64,000 nucleotides of DNA, from positions 2,605,561-2,669,560 of the forward strand of contig NW_019091404.1 in assembly GCF_001949145.1 (NCBI RefSeq), written 5' to 3'. This DNA is from Acanthaster planci (lineage: Eukaryota; Echinodermata; Asteroidea; Valvatida; Acanthasteridae). The position numbers were made by a program, and so were the translations under genes. Under the pieces are notes generated by a model. It was not told the origin of the DNA and did not search any database. It worked only from the letters and a program-made list of their open reading frames with translations. Below, in pieces: positions 1 to 21,777 of the stretch. Numbering within the stretch: the first letter of the stretch is position 1; every line of letters begins with the position of its first letter.

Positions 1-135
1 AGGAAGATGGCTACACACAGTGGCCATAAGGGGGCAAGTGGCCACAACAGGAAAGTGGCCAAATCAGACAGGTGGCTACAATAGACTGGTAGCCATAATG
101 GGTAAGTGGCCATAACATCCAAGTGGCCACAATTA
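1..135. repeat. Degenerate tandem repeat (GTGGCCATAA-like)
   Basis: The words AGTGGCCATAA, AGTGGCCACAA and GGTAGCCATAA recur about every 18-22 bases from the window edge to about 135. The copies differ from one another, so the array is old. It may extend beyond the left edge. No coding sense is apparent. Confidence 0.6.
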
Positions 136-738
136 CCCGGTGACTGAAGTAAAAACAGGCAGCAAAGCACACAGGCAAGTGGACAGGGTGGGGACCTCTG
201 GCAAGAAAAAGTCAAGCCAAGCATTCATTTCTGACTTTCTGAGCATGACACATCTGTCTACACACTATCAAATTACATCCATAGTGTATGTGTACTGTAT
301 GTACGCGTACTTGAACCCACGTGTACTGTTTGGGTAAACAGTCAATTTTTTTAAGACTGAGTGTCTAGGACAGGTGACTCAGAAAAATTTTGGACTTGGG
401 TACAAGATCTGTCACCGACGCTGCCTTTCCCAAACACCTGTTTTTCCAGCCAGCATCACTGGACCTGTTTCCTGTGACAGGAACAATCGTAAAAAGCTGA
501 CGGGGAGCCGCTTAGCTTTGCTTTGTCCTCTGATCCTTGGGTTCATGGTCTCCATTTTTCGTCAAAGATGGAATATGATCATTAAATTAGCACATGTACA
601 CGTATGCAAATCACTACTTTGGGAAAACAGTGACATGCACTACCTCAAATGAATGTAATTACACGGACATCTCTTGGCTTTGTGTGTTGTTCAAGACTAT
701 ACTACCTCTGTAAGGTAAGATATAAACCAAGGATATAC

Positions 739-816
739 CTGGTGATTTTCTGGATCGTAGACTTTGATCCCTGAGAGCGAGATGAAGAGAGACACTGGCC
801 GAGATTTCTTGGGATT
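739..816 (-). CDS. Internal exon, PTB/PID-domain-like
   Basis: On the minus strand a 26-codon open stretch is bounded by a good acceptor (CTTTTCTCTTACAG) and a donor (CAG followed by GTATAT), in phase 0 at both ends. The peptide contains RPVSLFISLSGIKVYDPENH. This resembles the beta-strand pair of phosphotyrosine-binding (PTB/PID) domains, where a hydrophobic strand leads to G-(I/V)-K-(I/V) and then an acidic turn, as in GULP, Dab and Numb adaptors. The rest of the domain was not found; it would lie left of the window edge and in unseen exons to the right. The first exon at 8996-9295 also ends in phase 0, so both could belong to one gene, but that link is an inference. No specific family member is recognised. 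Confidence 0.5.
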
Positions 817-3229
817 CTGTAAGAGAAAAGGCAGGATTCATTCACCACAGATAAACAGCCAATCAACCAACGGACAGACAAACCTGCAAACAATAATTAA
901 AACATATAAGGAGTGAGAAAAATATGGACAACTGAACAAATTGAGATTGAACAGCTGCATAAAACAGACCACAGACTTCAGTCACAGAAACACAGAAGCA
1001 AGGTAAAGTTTACTTTGCCTGACACATTGCTACATGGTACATGTAATTCCAGAAATTAGGAGTCCAAAAGTGTGACATTTTTGTGTCCCTGTTACATCTG
1101 ACCTTTGTTATTCGACATGGAATATCACCGGAATCGATTTCAAACTATAACTATTTGTTTGGCAGGTAATTTGCATTAATTCATCCCTCGTGGAAATCAG
1201 AAAATGTGTAACTCACAAATAGATCAGATGTGACAGGGAAACGAAAAAAATGGACCCCTAATTTCTGGAATTACCCACATGTCAAAAAAATTACACTTGA
1301 AAGGTGAAACATCTCCCAACACTTAAAAAACTATCTTGCCCGAATTGCAGATTTTGTAAATCTGCAAGTCTGGGTAATTTGCTATTCTGTGTAATTGCGA
1401 AGTGTAAGTGCCATAATCACACATCCAGTATTGGCCATGTACAGTTTATTTACTGCTTTATAAACAGACCTTTTAAAATAAACAGAACAGAGTAGTCAGT
1501 ACATGCAGGTGTATGAAGGCCACTGGATGTGACCTACTTACAATAAATACACCTGACAAACATGACAGACATTGAACGAACAAGGTACCTGTAGGGACTG
1601 AAGCTGAAGACGAACAAACTCAGCTCTGTTGTTAGGTTGTAGATGCGCCACCGAAAAAGATCCCACATACTGTAATGAAATGACAGGTTAAAATGATGTT
1701 TTTGCTTGAAACATGCACCTGTTTGGATATGAATGCACGATGACTTTAAAAGCTTGTCATCATCTCTGTTGTGCATTACAAATTTGCGGGATGCATCAAT
1801 TATTAGCGATGAAAGAGTGTCCTTGAGGAGTTCATATTCAGTAAATTTAGTACAAACTACACCTAGTACCCAACTACGCATACATGATAAGCACTAAGTT
1901 AATCACAAGATTTACACACTGTCACTTAAATCTGACACACTACATGTACCAGATTTTAGTTTTTGTCTATGAATGATTACACCATGTTTTGCCCTTGAAA
2001 TGTTGCCTTACAATTGAAACTTTCTACCCTTAAAGGTATTTAACAACTACAAGAAAAGTACATGTACATGCATTCGATATGCAAGTAATATTTTTGTTCA
2101 AGGTACAGCAATCAACATAATCAGCACTTTCATGATCATGTTCTTTTAAAGGATTCATTCTCAATTTCTGGAAATATCTGAGGAATACTGTGACCTTTGC
2201 TGATCTTTGCTCGACCCAATAACTCATAGCGATCAGGCCCAGCCTCCAACTGTGAAATCTCTAGGTGTAACAGGACTAGACATGAGGCATCCAATGGAAT
2301 GGCTGAATTCTGTCCTGACAGTGCATAACGTAATGACTCAATGAATGCAATATTTCAGCTATCAGGCCCCCAACTGCTTTCTGATATGAACAACGGCTGA
2401 CTGGTGTGATCTCCCATCAGATGTCAAACGATATTTCAGGAGTTTGGATTCTGAAGAGGCTCTCCAAGGAATCAGTAATGTATTCAGGAAGGAAAAAAGG
2501 AAAAACATAATTATTTTTCCCACAACCAAAATGTATAGCTACCAGCTTTCTGTACATTTAAGCCAAAGAATGTAAACTTTCCGAACTATGTACATGTACA
2601 TTGTAAATGTATGTTGGCACAAGATTACATGTACATATTTTGTTCCAAAATAGAAACCATATTATTGGGGAAAAAATTGGTCACATGGGTTTCATGGTTT
2701 TAAGGTACCAGCAGCGTACCTACATGTACATGTACAGTACTGTACACACAGACCAAAGGATGTGCGTACAGCAACATACAATTGTACACATAAATAATGT
2801 ACATTATTCAGCACACACATTTAATCCAAACAAAGCCTTGTACAGTCTGCGGTGTTTTTCTAATTTCATTGATTATTGGGATGACTAACAAGCAAAATTA
2901 ACTGCAGTTCTAATAGCCCTAATTTCCATGGCAACAGGTACATGTACAGGTATACACAAAGCTTGGCTGCAGAGGTGAATTCTCTGTGAGAGCCCACACT
3001 AATAATTTGCAAGGTCAGATACACCATAGAGCTACAAACCCAGCTCTATGGATACACAATGCACTATCATCTCAGAGAGTGGCAGCAGGCCAGGCAGGAG
3101 AGCCTAGAGGACAGAATGATTGCCGGGAGCAAGCTCCCTGCTTCAGTTTCACCTTGGCCTAATGCACAGGGGGTGAGGATAATTGGAAGACAGATTAAAT
3201 GGCTTATGATGGCTGATCCTGACTGACGT

Positions 3230-3442
3230 ACAGGTGCACAAGATACAGGTGCACAAGATACCAGGTGCACAAGATACAGGTGCACAAGATACAGGTGCAC
3301 AAGATACAGGTGCACAAGATACAGGTGCACAAGATACAGGTGCACAAGATACAGGTGCACAAGATACAGGTGCACAAGATACAGGTGCACAAGATACAGG
3401 TGCACAAGATACAGGTGCACAAGATACAGGTGCACAAGATAC
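3230..3442. repeat. 15-bp minisatellite, about 14 copies
   Basis: The unit ACAGGTGCACAAGAT repeats nearly perfectly about 14 times; one early copy has a single extra base. Each unit contains the E-box CAGGTG. Because 15 is divisible by 3 and most frames lack stops, the array produces long spurious reading frames on both strands, none of them with a plausible protein. It sits in the presumed intron of the PTB-like gene. Confidence 0.95.
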
Positions 3443-3919
3443 CTGAACTACATGTAGAAATGTATGTACTGTATACATGTACATCATTGGGTATATTCAG
3501 ATACAACAGAAGCAGCGTGACGGATATATGACCGACCACTATTTGCATAAACACACAGTAGGTGTTTCCTTCTGGCAATAAGTTATGTCAAGACTTGAAA
3601 ATGGCAATGTGTCTGGCCCAAATTCAGACTGATCCTCTCTCAGGGGTGGGGGGACGATGGAAGGGGGAGTGGAAGGGATAGATGAACATGTAATGAACAC
3701 ACTCTACAGTCCCTACAACTCGGTCCTCATTTTGACTAACAATAAAACAACTTCCCCATAATGCCACGGCCTACCAAGCTGGGCACATACAGTAACTGTG
3801 GAAGCATGCTTTCTGCACATGTGCATGCAAGTGTGCCTGTATTGGTATCAAGGTGCTGACCCTAATTAGACAAGAGCGATACATACAAGAGTTAATATCT
3901 TAAGCTACATGTGCATCAT

Positions 3920-4285
3920 CAGGTGTCTGGCAAAAGATCGTAAGTACGCGTTTACGCCCTTTTGCCGGGGAGCATGATCACAGCAGAAAAAATATTCCCC
4001 ACAAAAGGGCGTAAGAACCACACTCTCTTTATTTAGTAAAACAGATAAAATTTACTACAAAATCAACACAGGCTGTAAAAAAAAGCAGTGTTTGAACAAC
4101 TTATTAAATGACTTGGGATTTTTTTTTTACTTTTTGCAAAGAAATCTTTATTGTTAATTAATTAAAATAAAACAGTTGCATACCGGTACATACATCCTTT
4201 TGCCGACAAACGTTTACATGTATTTTGCAGTGATCATGCTTCCCAGCAAAAGGGCATACTTATGCCCTTCTTCCAGGCACCCGAC
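3920..4285. repeat. Foldback (palindromic) element
   Basis: The left end (3920-3990: GGTGTCTGGCAAAAG, then CTTTTGCCGGGGAGCATGAT) reappears in inverse complement at the right end (4190-4285: ATCATGCTTCCCAGCAAAAG, then CTTCCAGGCACC). The arms are imperfect, with about 200 bases of AT-rich sequence between them. This is typical of an old MITE or foldback transposon without coding capacity. Confidence 0.6.
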
Positions 4286-4516
4286 CGTATGTACTTTGCA
4301 TAAATTTATACTATGCACCATGGAGGAAGGAACAAACATACAGTGTAGATACACGTACCACAAAGTTTCAACTTTTGAACTGTTTTATGCTACAGTGACA
4401 CAAGGACAAAAGGATGACCACTCATTGTTGTCAGTAGCTCCCTACAGACATGAGTCACAGAGGTACATCACTGAATATAGGGGTGGGTAGCCGTGTCAGT
4501 CAGGTAGAATACAAAT

Positions 4517-4651
4517 ATAAAGAATCAGTAGCACTTGAATGACTAAACTCTGCATAAGCTTTCGTAGCTACAGCTACTTCATTGCAGCTACGAAAGCTTA
4601 TGAAGACTTTTACTTTAATAGTTAGTCATTAAAGTGCTACTGACTCTTTAT
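4517..4651. repeat. Compact palindromic MITE-like element
   Basis: Nearly the whole 135 bp forms one hairpin. The outer arm ATAAAGAATCAGTAGCACTT pairs with AAGTGCTACTGACTCTTTAT at the other end. The inner arm CATAAGCTTTCGTAGCTACA pairs with a copy starting TGCAGCTACGAAAGCTTATG. The centre is a few bases. No reading frame is present. It is probably a non-autonomous DNA element. Confidence 0.75.
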
Positions 4652-7600
4652 AGAGGTACATCAGACACTGGGTTCACAATTGCCAGCAAAGAACTCACTG
4701 AAATGGTCCAGCCGTGCAATGAAAATATAGAAGAGGTCAAAGAAATGCAACTGAAGCTTGCCTCGTCTTCCTTCTTACTTCAGAGTCTTTCTTCACAGGT
4801 CGGGTTTGAACTCTTACCAGAGCCAACAGATTTTTGTAATGATTTCTACACATTCATCTTTTACAAAAGCTAATGAGTACAGGAATTACATGTATGTAAA
4901 TTATATGTAAAGGTATATTACTGGACAAAATAAACAACTCTATGAAACAATCTTATGAAATCAAAACCCATTTCTTGAAAAATAAACGCTGTCATTATTA
5001 TACACATTCTCTCTCTTATTTGTTTGATGCTTTAAACCATTCATACAAGTAAATTTTTCCCACATCTTAAGCCTATCTTAATATTTTTTCTGAGCCAGAC
5101 TAAATCTGTAGCATCACAGACAACTGAAGTAAGAAATAAGGGCCGCCCAGAGGTGAGATTTTTCAAACACAACTCTTGCCTCCATGTACTGTGCATTTAG
5201 TGATGATTTTGCAAAGCTTTCATAAATCACTTTGTACGTGATACAGTCCGCGGAATGAAACCTCTCTGCATGCTCAGCATGTACACTTCCCTAGCAGCAT
5301 ACTCCCATTCAAACCCTGTCTCAATTTCTGCTCTTTCTTCCTAATTCCTCCGTGCCGGCCATCCGATGACTGCATGAGGTCATTGACAACCGGACTTATG
5401 GAAACAAAATGACTCACTGCACCCATTTCGGAATAGGAAACTGAAACCCTAAACCATTTCTCACTCCAGGAGGGGGTACGATAGTATCTAATGAGAATAT
5501 GTAAGAACTGAACTGAATATCCCGAACAACAGTTTGGGTACACGTCAAAGATTTGACCCTTGGGATATCAGGCAGGTGGAAAATTACCACTTTTGATTTT
5601 GCGGTCCATGCAGTTATCAGATTTCTGCTCTTTGGTGCTGAGAATTTCTTGACTTTTAGTTCATTCTAGATTTTAAGGTACATCTACCTTAACAAACAAA
5701 CCAAACCAAACCAAACCTAATTTGCACTGATTGACGTCTTCGGAATTGGTAATTACATGTGTAAATGCACACACTGACGTTGGTGAGTTTATTCCCAAAT
5801 TTTGGCTGTTTGAATATTTCTCAGTTGCTTATTGTATTCCTACCCCCATTTTCTTGAGATTTTCAAAACCTCATGAAAATGAATATGTATGCAAGGTTAT
5901 GTACATTACCGGTACCAGCAGCATCAGTACTTTTTTATTTTACTGGATTAAATCTTTAATTCCATTTGGAGCATTTAAATTAATATGCAAACATAAACAA
6001 GTGTCATGGAAGTTTTTTCATCACATGATGTGTGCAACATTTACAGCCACAGAACATGTTCAGGTCCATTTATTTGTTAGAAGTAAATTGAAAATTGGCA
6101 ATGGACTGCTCAGCATACAGATGGAATGACACCTGCTTTTAAATGCATTATGAAGAAGACAATAAATAATACGTTAACAGATGTTGCACTGGGCCAAGCA
6201 AGGGCTACATGTTTATAGAAACCATTAACCATGCACCCTGCCAACCGAGATCATATTCATAATCCGCTCCGAGAAGGAACAAAAGAGGGCGTGTTCGAAG
6301 TGAAATTGACAGTCCTTTGGTATGTACTCATCACATAGGCATGCAAGTTTATGTGCATTTGACACGGATCACCCTGAGTACGAGTTTAGTGTGGAATATA
6401 TGGTCTTCGCGTGAACGCCGAACGTGTGCAAAAATCTGGTTGGAAAACTTAGCACCATCTGTTTTTGTTTGGCCGGTGAGGGTGCACTTTAGCTCAGGGC
6501 GGACAGCAAGGCAGTCCAAAGAGCTGCAGGGAGATCGACAGCTGCGATGTGAACATTTGGGGGTTGTTTCAACATGTGCTGGTACACATACATGTACATG
6601 TATGTGTACACATGTACTGTCTTCCAATGTGCTCAGCCTAACCGACAATGTTACTGTTTCACTTTTGCATTAGGTGCTACATAAGGACTTGGCAATGTCC
6701 AGATTAAAGCTCTTTGTTCCTGTAATGTATTGATAACAGGAACAAAAAATTCTCATCACTTCCTGATTTGTAGACATGTTTGTCTGTCATAATATGCTTT
6801 TAAGATAAGTTTACCTTGAGAGAAATTACAGATACATGTAGGGTGAGTGACGAAACTTGAACAATAAAAAAACCCGGTAATTTCATGATTTAAAAATGAT
6901 CTTGTTTGTTTTCCTGAAAAAATTCTGGGAGCAAGAACAGAAAAAATTTCAAACAAATACTGGCACTGAACAGGATATGAGAGTTTGATTACCGTAATAC
7001 ATCCTTCCCTTGAGTAAAACATCAACCTCCATGGATGCTGTTTGACCAATTATCCAGCCAACCTCCATAAATGCATGAGTCTTTTTATGGGGGGGTCAAC
7101 CGATCTGAAGAGATTTCTAGCCTCCACAAATCCACCATCATGTTAATTAAGTGAGGAAAAACTATACATACACGTTCCTTTTTTTGCAACTGAAAAAGCA
7201 GGTGAACATCATAACCTCAAAACTCTGTTGTTGCACTGTGCAAAGCTGGAGATCAGCATCTTGAGAAAAACGTCCCCACACAAAGAGGATTCACTTGACC
7301 AGCCCATCGACGTCATCAATTCATCTGTCCATACTGATCCTGGATTTGCTCTTTGTCCAGGATTTCAATACGTTATACCATCACTTAGCAAAGGGCTACA
7401 CAATAGAGTGTATTATACACGAGTACAAGAATAACAAAAAAAACTAGTGTGCATGATTATCGGGCTGTGCAATCCAGGAAATGAAATGCATAAAAAAGAG
7501 TACTCTTTTCAATGCTACGAGATACCAGCTGTAACTTTACCGGTTTGTGACCATTTACCACCAAACAATAACACACCTGTTTTCAAATGTTTGTTAGGGA

Positions 7601-8995
7601 GAAAGTACAAAGTGGATTCAACCAGAAGGTGGTCACTAAAACATTTGTAGGATCTGATGCTTTTAGAAACGCATGAGACGCACATGTACATGTCTGTATA
7701 ATACTACTTGCAGACAGAAAACAAAAGGAAAACGGAATCATGGCAAATAGCTGTAAATGTCACAAATGATCACAGTTCCCATCTGGTAGAATTTAGTATT
7801 ATTTTGCTTGTTACCAAGTCAAGTTACCCATGTATATACATGTACATGTGGCTATGGAAGCAAGAAAAAAAACATAGTGAACTACATGTATGATTAAAAT
7901 AGTTCTTTATACATGTATTTATCTCCAAGTATTTCAGTCTGTTAATTTGAAATACAAGTGTTCTTTTAAACAGCAGGATACAAGGGAAAAGGTGATTTTA
8001 TGTCCACCAGCAGTCTGTGCACTACAAATGCAAGTCATGCATGATCTGCATGCATTGGGGTATTATAATAAAGATTTCTCAATTTGCCAGCTGAGCAGCT
8101 GACTATAAAATTGATTATAGTTGTTGCTCACTGGGGTGTGAATGTCTTGCACAATGGACTATGCATGGACGCCTTGCCATCATAACAAAAGGGATTCCCC
8201 TGAGGCACCTGATTCATGAACCTTGGCAGTTTTTGTTTCTTCTTTGATCGAAGGAAAAACAGGTTTATGTGAAATTTAGCAACTATGTGTCAAATGGGAC
8301 CATTTGGAGGAGTTCAGTGTTACAATATCCGGGGGGTTTAAAAATTGACACATATCAAGTGCAGTTTTATGCATGTACATGTACTTGGCTGATTAAACAA
8401 ATAAGGGCACTTGTATTGGTGACTTCCAAAAGTGTCACAAGTACACAGGTATTTCATGATTAACTTTAAAAATGCATGGAAGCTTCATGTGTAAACATGT
8501 GAGCAAATGCAAAAAATCTTCAACTTCAAGTCAACAAAGAAACTTACAGTACGGAAAAGGCGGGGGTACTGGACCACATAAGAAAAGCAAGAAATTAACC
8601 AGCTGTGTAACTTTTTGAACGCTGTTGGTCAAAATCTCCTCCTGGTTGAAAATTCCCTCACTTACCCTGTATGTGCAGAGCTATTACATAATATGTTGGC
8701 TTCTAAATGTTTGTATTTGAAAATCAAAATATTTTCCCACTTATTGTAAAAACATAGGCCTAAAAACTATTTACAAAAGCTATCTACAAATAATTCATCA
8801 CATGGAGATATATTATTAAAATTAGAATTCATATTATGAATTAGAATTCGTCTGTAACAGTTGTTCACAAAATACTACCTACAATCCACGACCTGACGAC
8901 AGTTTATAAAGATCCAATTGAACAACAACAAAAGATCCAATCATATAGTGTCCTTGCTCTATGATCTGAAGTAATCACGAGAATTCTATACTCAC

Positions 8996-9295
8996 CTCAC
9001 ATGCTTTAGTCACCCCCTTCGTACTCCACTCGTCGGCGAAATCGCCGCAGTCTTGTCCGCCAGCGCCCGGCGCGCCGGAGCGCGGGCCGCCCGGTGAAGG
9101 CACGAGGCTTCCCCGTAGTCTCATCCCCGCTATACTGTCTGGATCGGGCTCTGAACTGTGCGAGCTTGAACTCGAAGCATCGCTCAACAATCGGGTTCTC
9201 TTGTCTAAATAACTGGATCTCTTTTTACCGGATAAAACAGGCCTTCTCTCTTCCTGATCCTCTGCGGCCACTCTGTTTCCTCTGCCGTTGTACAT
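8996..9295 (-). CDS. First coding exon, unidentified minus-strand gene
   Basis: An ATG at 9295 opens 100 codons to a consensus donor (TGTGAG followed by GTGAGT). The start MYNGRGNRVAAEDQEERRPV leads into a basic stretch (SGKKRSSYLDKRTRLL), a serine run (DASSSSSHSSEPDPD) and a Gly/Pro-rich part ending DEWSTKGVTKACE. There is no signal peptide or membrane segment, so this looks like a disordered cytosolic N-terminus. The exon is markedly CG-rich (9010-9110), as promoter-proximal first exons often are. The nearest candidate downstream exon is the PTB-like one at 739-816, in compatible phase. I do not recognise the protein. An adaptor with a disordered N-terminus before a PTB domain would fit but is unproven. 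Confidence 0.55.
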
Positions 9296-20010
<10,715 letters not shown>

Positions 20011-20502
20011 TAGGAATCAGAGGCGCCAACGATTTTCAAAATGTGCAATGTGTTCAGAGAGAGATTTTGATAGGTCAGAATCAATGTAAAAGGATCAATT
20101 TGACGTGAATATGGCTGTGACTGGGTCGCCACAAATGGGAGCTGCTTGAGTATTTATTCTGTTCTTCGTAATCTTGCTATGCTGGGTGGATCTCAGTTAA
20201 ACTATGGTTCCAGATTGGTACATAGTTATTCTTGGGAAATGAGTCCATGAGAAATTTCGTCCAATATAACAATCCATCTATTACGTGTACCTCAGTTATT
20301 GTAGTATTGAAGGTTTTCAAGCTGTTTTTTAATCCTCTGGCTTAACAAAAAGTGATTGAGGTGCTGGACAAGTAATTCCATCAAACTTGGAATCTCTTTA
20401 AAATCACCCATTTTCCATTGTTGTACATTACATTTTAATTGTAAAGAGGAAGGTCTTCTAAGACAGAAGGTGCTCACCAGCTTAATTAGCTGTCAAACTT
20501 GG

Positions 20503-20823
20503 AATAAACAATTTTTGTGTAAGCGAGTTTCTTGTACAAAAAAATTTTTTTTGTAAGAAATTCTTTGAAAAAAAATATTTTTTTGTAAGAAATTCTTTTT
20601 TAAAAATTTCAAATTCTAGACAGTGCCTCCTGATGAATGAAAAAAAATCAATTTCAGTGAAAAAGTCCATCCAGTTGACAGTTTTCAGTTGTATAATATA
20701 CAGGTTTTTGGTTTAATCATGTAAATATTTTTTTAAGAGATGGGTAATATAAGTAAAGTACATATGGATATCTGATGTCTTCGTCCTTTTTGCAAGATTT
20801 CATTGATGTTACTTTTGAATAAA
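20503..20823 (+). terminator. Candidate polyadenylation signals for the LEKR1-like gene
   Basis: AATAAA occurs at 20503-20508 and again at 20818-20823, about 490 and 810 bases after the stop codon. The stretch between is AT-rich with T runs. Which signal is used cannot be told from sequence. Confidence 0.4.
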
Positions 20824-21738
20824 AAATTAATGGTAGCTTGAAGTCTTCATTTGTTCCCAATTCCTGTGCTTGCAAAGTGAAGAATCTGACTGGGTGAAAG
20901 TACTCTTTTCTTTGCACGGTTGAAGTTTAGAGGGCAGTTACATCGACCGAATTATGAAACACAAACGTGTTTCAGATAACACCTTGTACTGACCTTTTTA
21001 CCCGCGTGACTAAATGTGAATAATACCACACATGGCATATATTCCTAAGGGCACATTCAAACGCGCGAACGCTGCATGCTTGACTAGTTTATCTTGAATA
21101 GGTAGATGACCATCACAACATTAACACTATGCATCTTTGCCATTACAACACATCATTGGTCCAGCACGATCGTGACATAACTGAAAAAGGTATACTTAAT
21201 CTCAAAAACAAAACAAAAGCACGGCTTACTTGCTTGCAATAAAATGCTTATTTACTACTGCTAACCATGCTAATTCTATCGCGAAAAAGCACCAATTCAT
21301 AATGCGATTTGACCAACCTTTCATACTCGCCTGAACTATCAAACTAATCTTTGCACACCGCTCTCATGCCGCCAGAACAGGAATTTTGTTCAGCGCAAGA
21401 TTGAATATTGTGCAAAACTTCTTTAGGAAACACCATCTCTTCCTCTGCCAGAAAAAAAAGCCTTATAGATTTTAAATACGTTTAAAGAGCACATTTTCCG
21501 TTGCACCAACACCCTAATTTGTGGTGTAGGTTCTACTAGACGTACTCCCCTGTTTTTTTTTAAATTTGGACAGACATACCGTAAAATAGGCGATTGGCAG
21601 TGTTCAAGTGACCAGGTAAGCTGGTAAGTCGGTCCCCCACTTTCCTTCCGACAGCCAAAACTTGTTTTTCTCTCTAGACGTGCACAGAGGGAACCATCAT
21701 TACATGTTCACCTGGGATAACAAACGAAACGCACTCAC

Positions 21739-21777
21739 CTTTTTTAATGCTGCTTTGTGGAAGAGTTCCATCGACAT
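21739..21777 (-). CDS. Candidate first coding exon, unidentified minus-strand gene
   Basis: On the minus strand an ATG opens MSMELFHKAALKK and ends at a perfect donor (AAAAAG followed by GTGAGT). A possible second exon begins after TTTTTTTCTGGCAGAG near 21450. In phase it would read EEMVFPKEVLHNIQSCAEQN and stop after about 32 codons, or splice again at AGAGCG/GTGTGC near 21345. The upstream sequence (21800-22200) is CG-containing and has a CCAAT box, as at a promoter. I do not recognise the protein. The chain is short and unproven, and could be chance. Confidence 0.3.

Larger units (their letters stand above)
817..8995 (-). other. Probable large intron(s), no confident exon
   Basis: About 8.2 kb lies between the two minus-strand exons described at each end. 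It is AT-rich, holds many TACATGTA palindromes and three listed repeats (3230-3442, 3920-4285, 4517-4651). Short open frames occur but none combines a recognisable protein with matched splice sites. I cannot exclude small exons, since the missing first half of the PTB-like domain would be expected here. Confidence 0.45.

Noticed and set aside
440-500. Minus-strand exon after CCTGTCACAG as next PTB exon
   Set aside because: The peptide (ETGPVMLAGKTGVWERQRR) lacks the expected PTB pattern; kept only as a weak possibility.
1545-1585. Small minus-strand exon between CCCTACAG and GTAAGT
   Set aside because: Splice sites are good but the peptide (YLVRSMSVMFVRCIY) matches no PTB strand, and phase could not be linked.
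3067-3578. Long reading frames on both strands made of HLYLV- or AQDTG-type repeats
   Set aside because: They are translations of the 15-bp minisatellite in every frame, with no protein outside the array.
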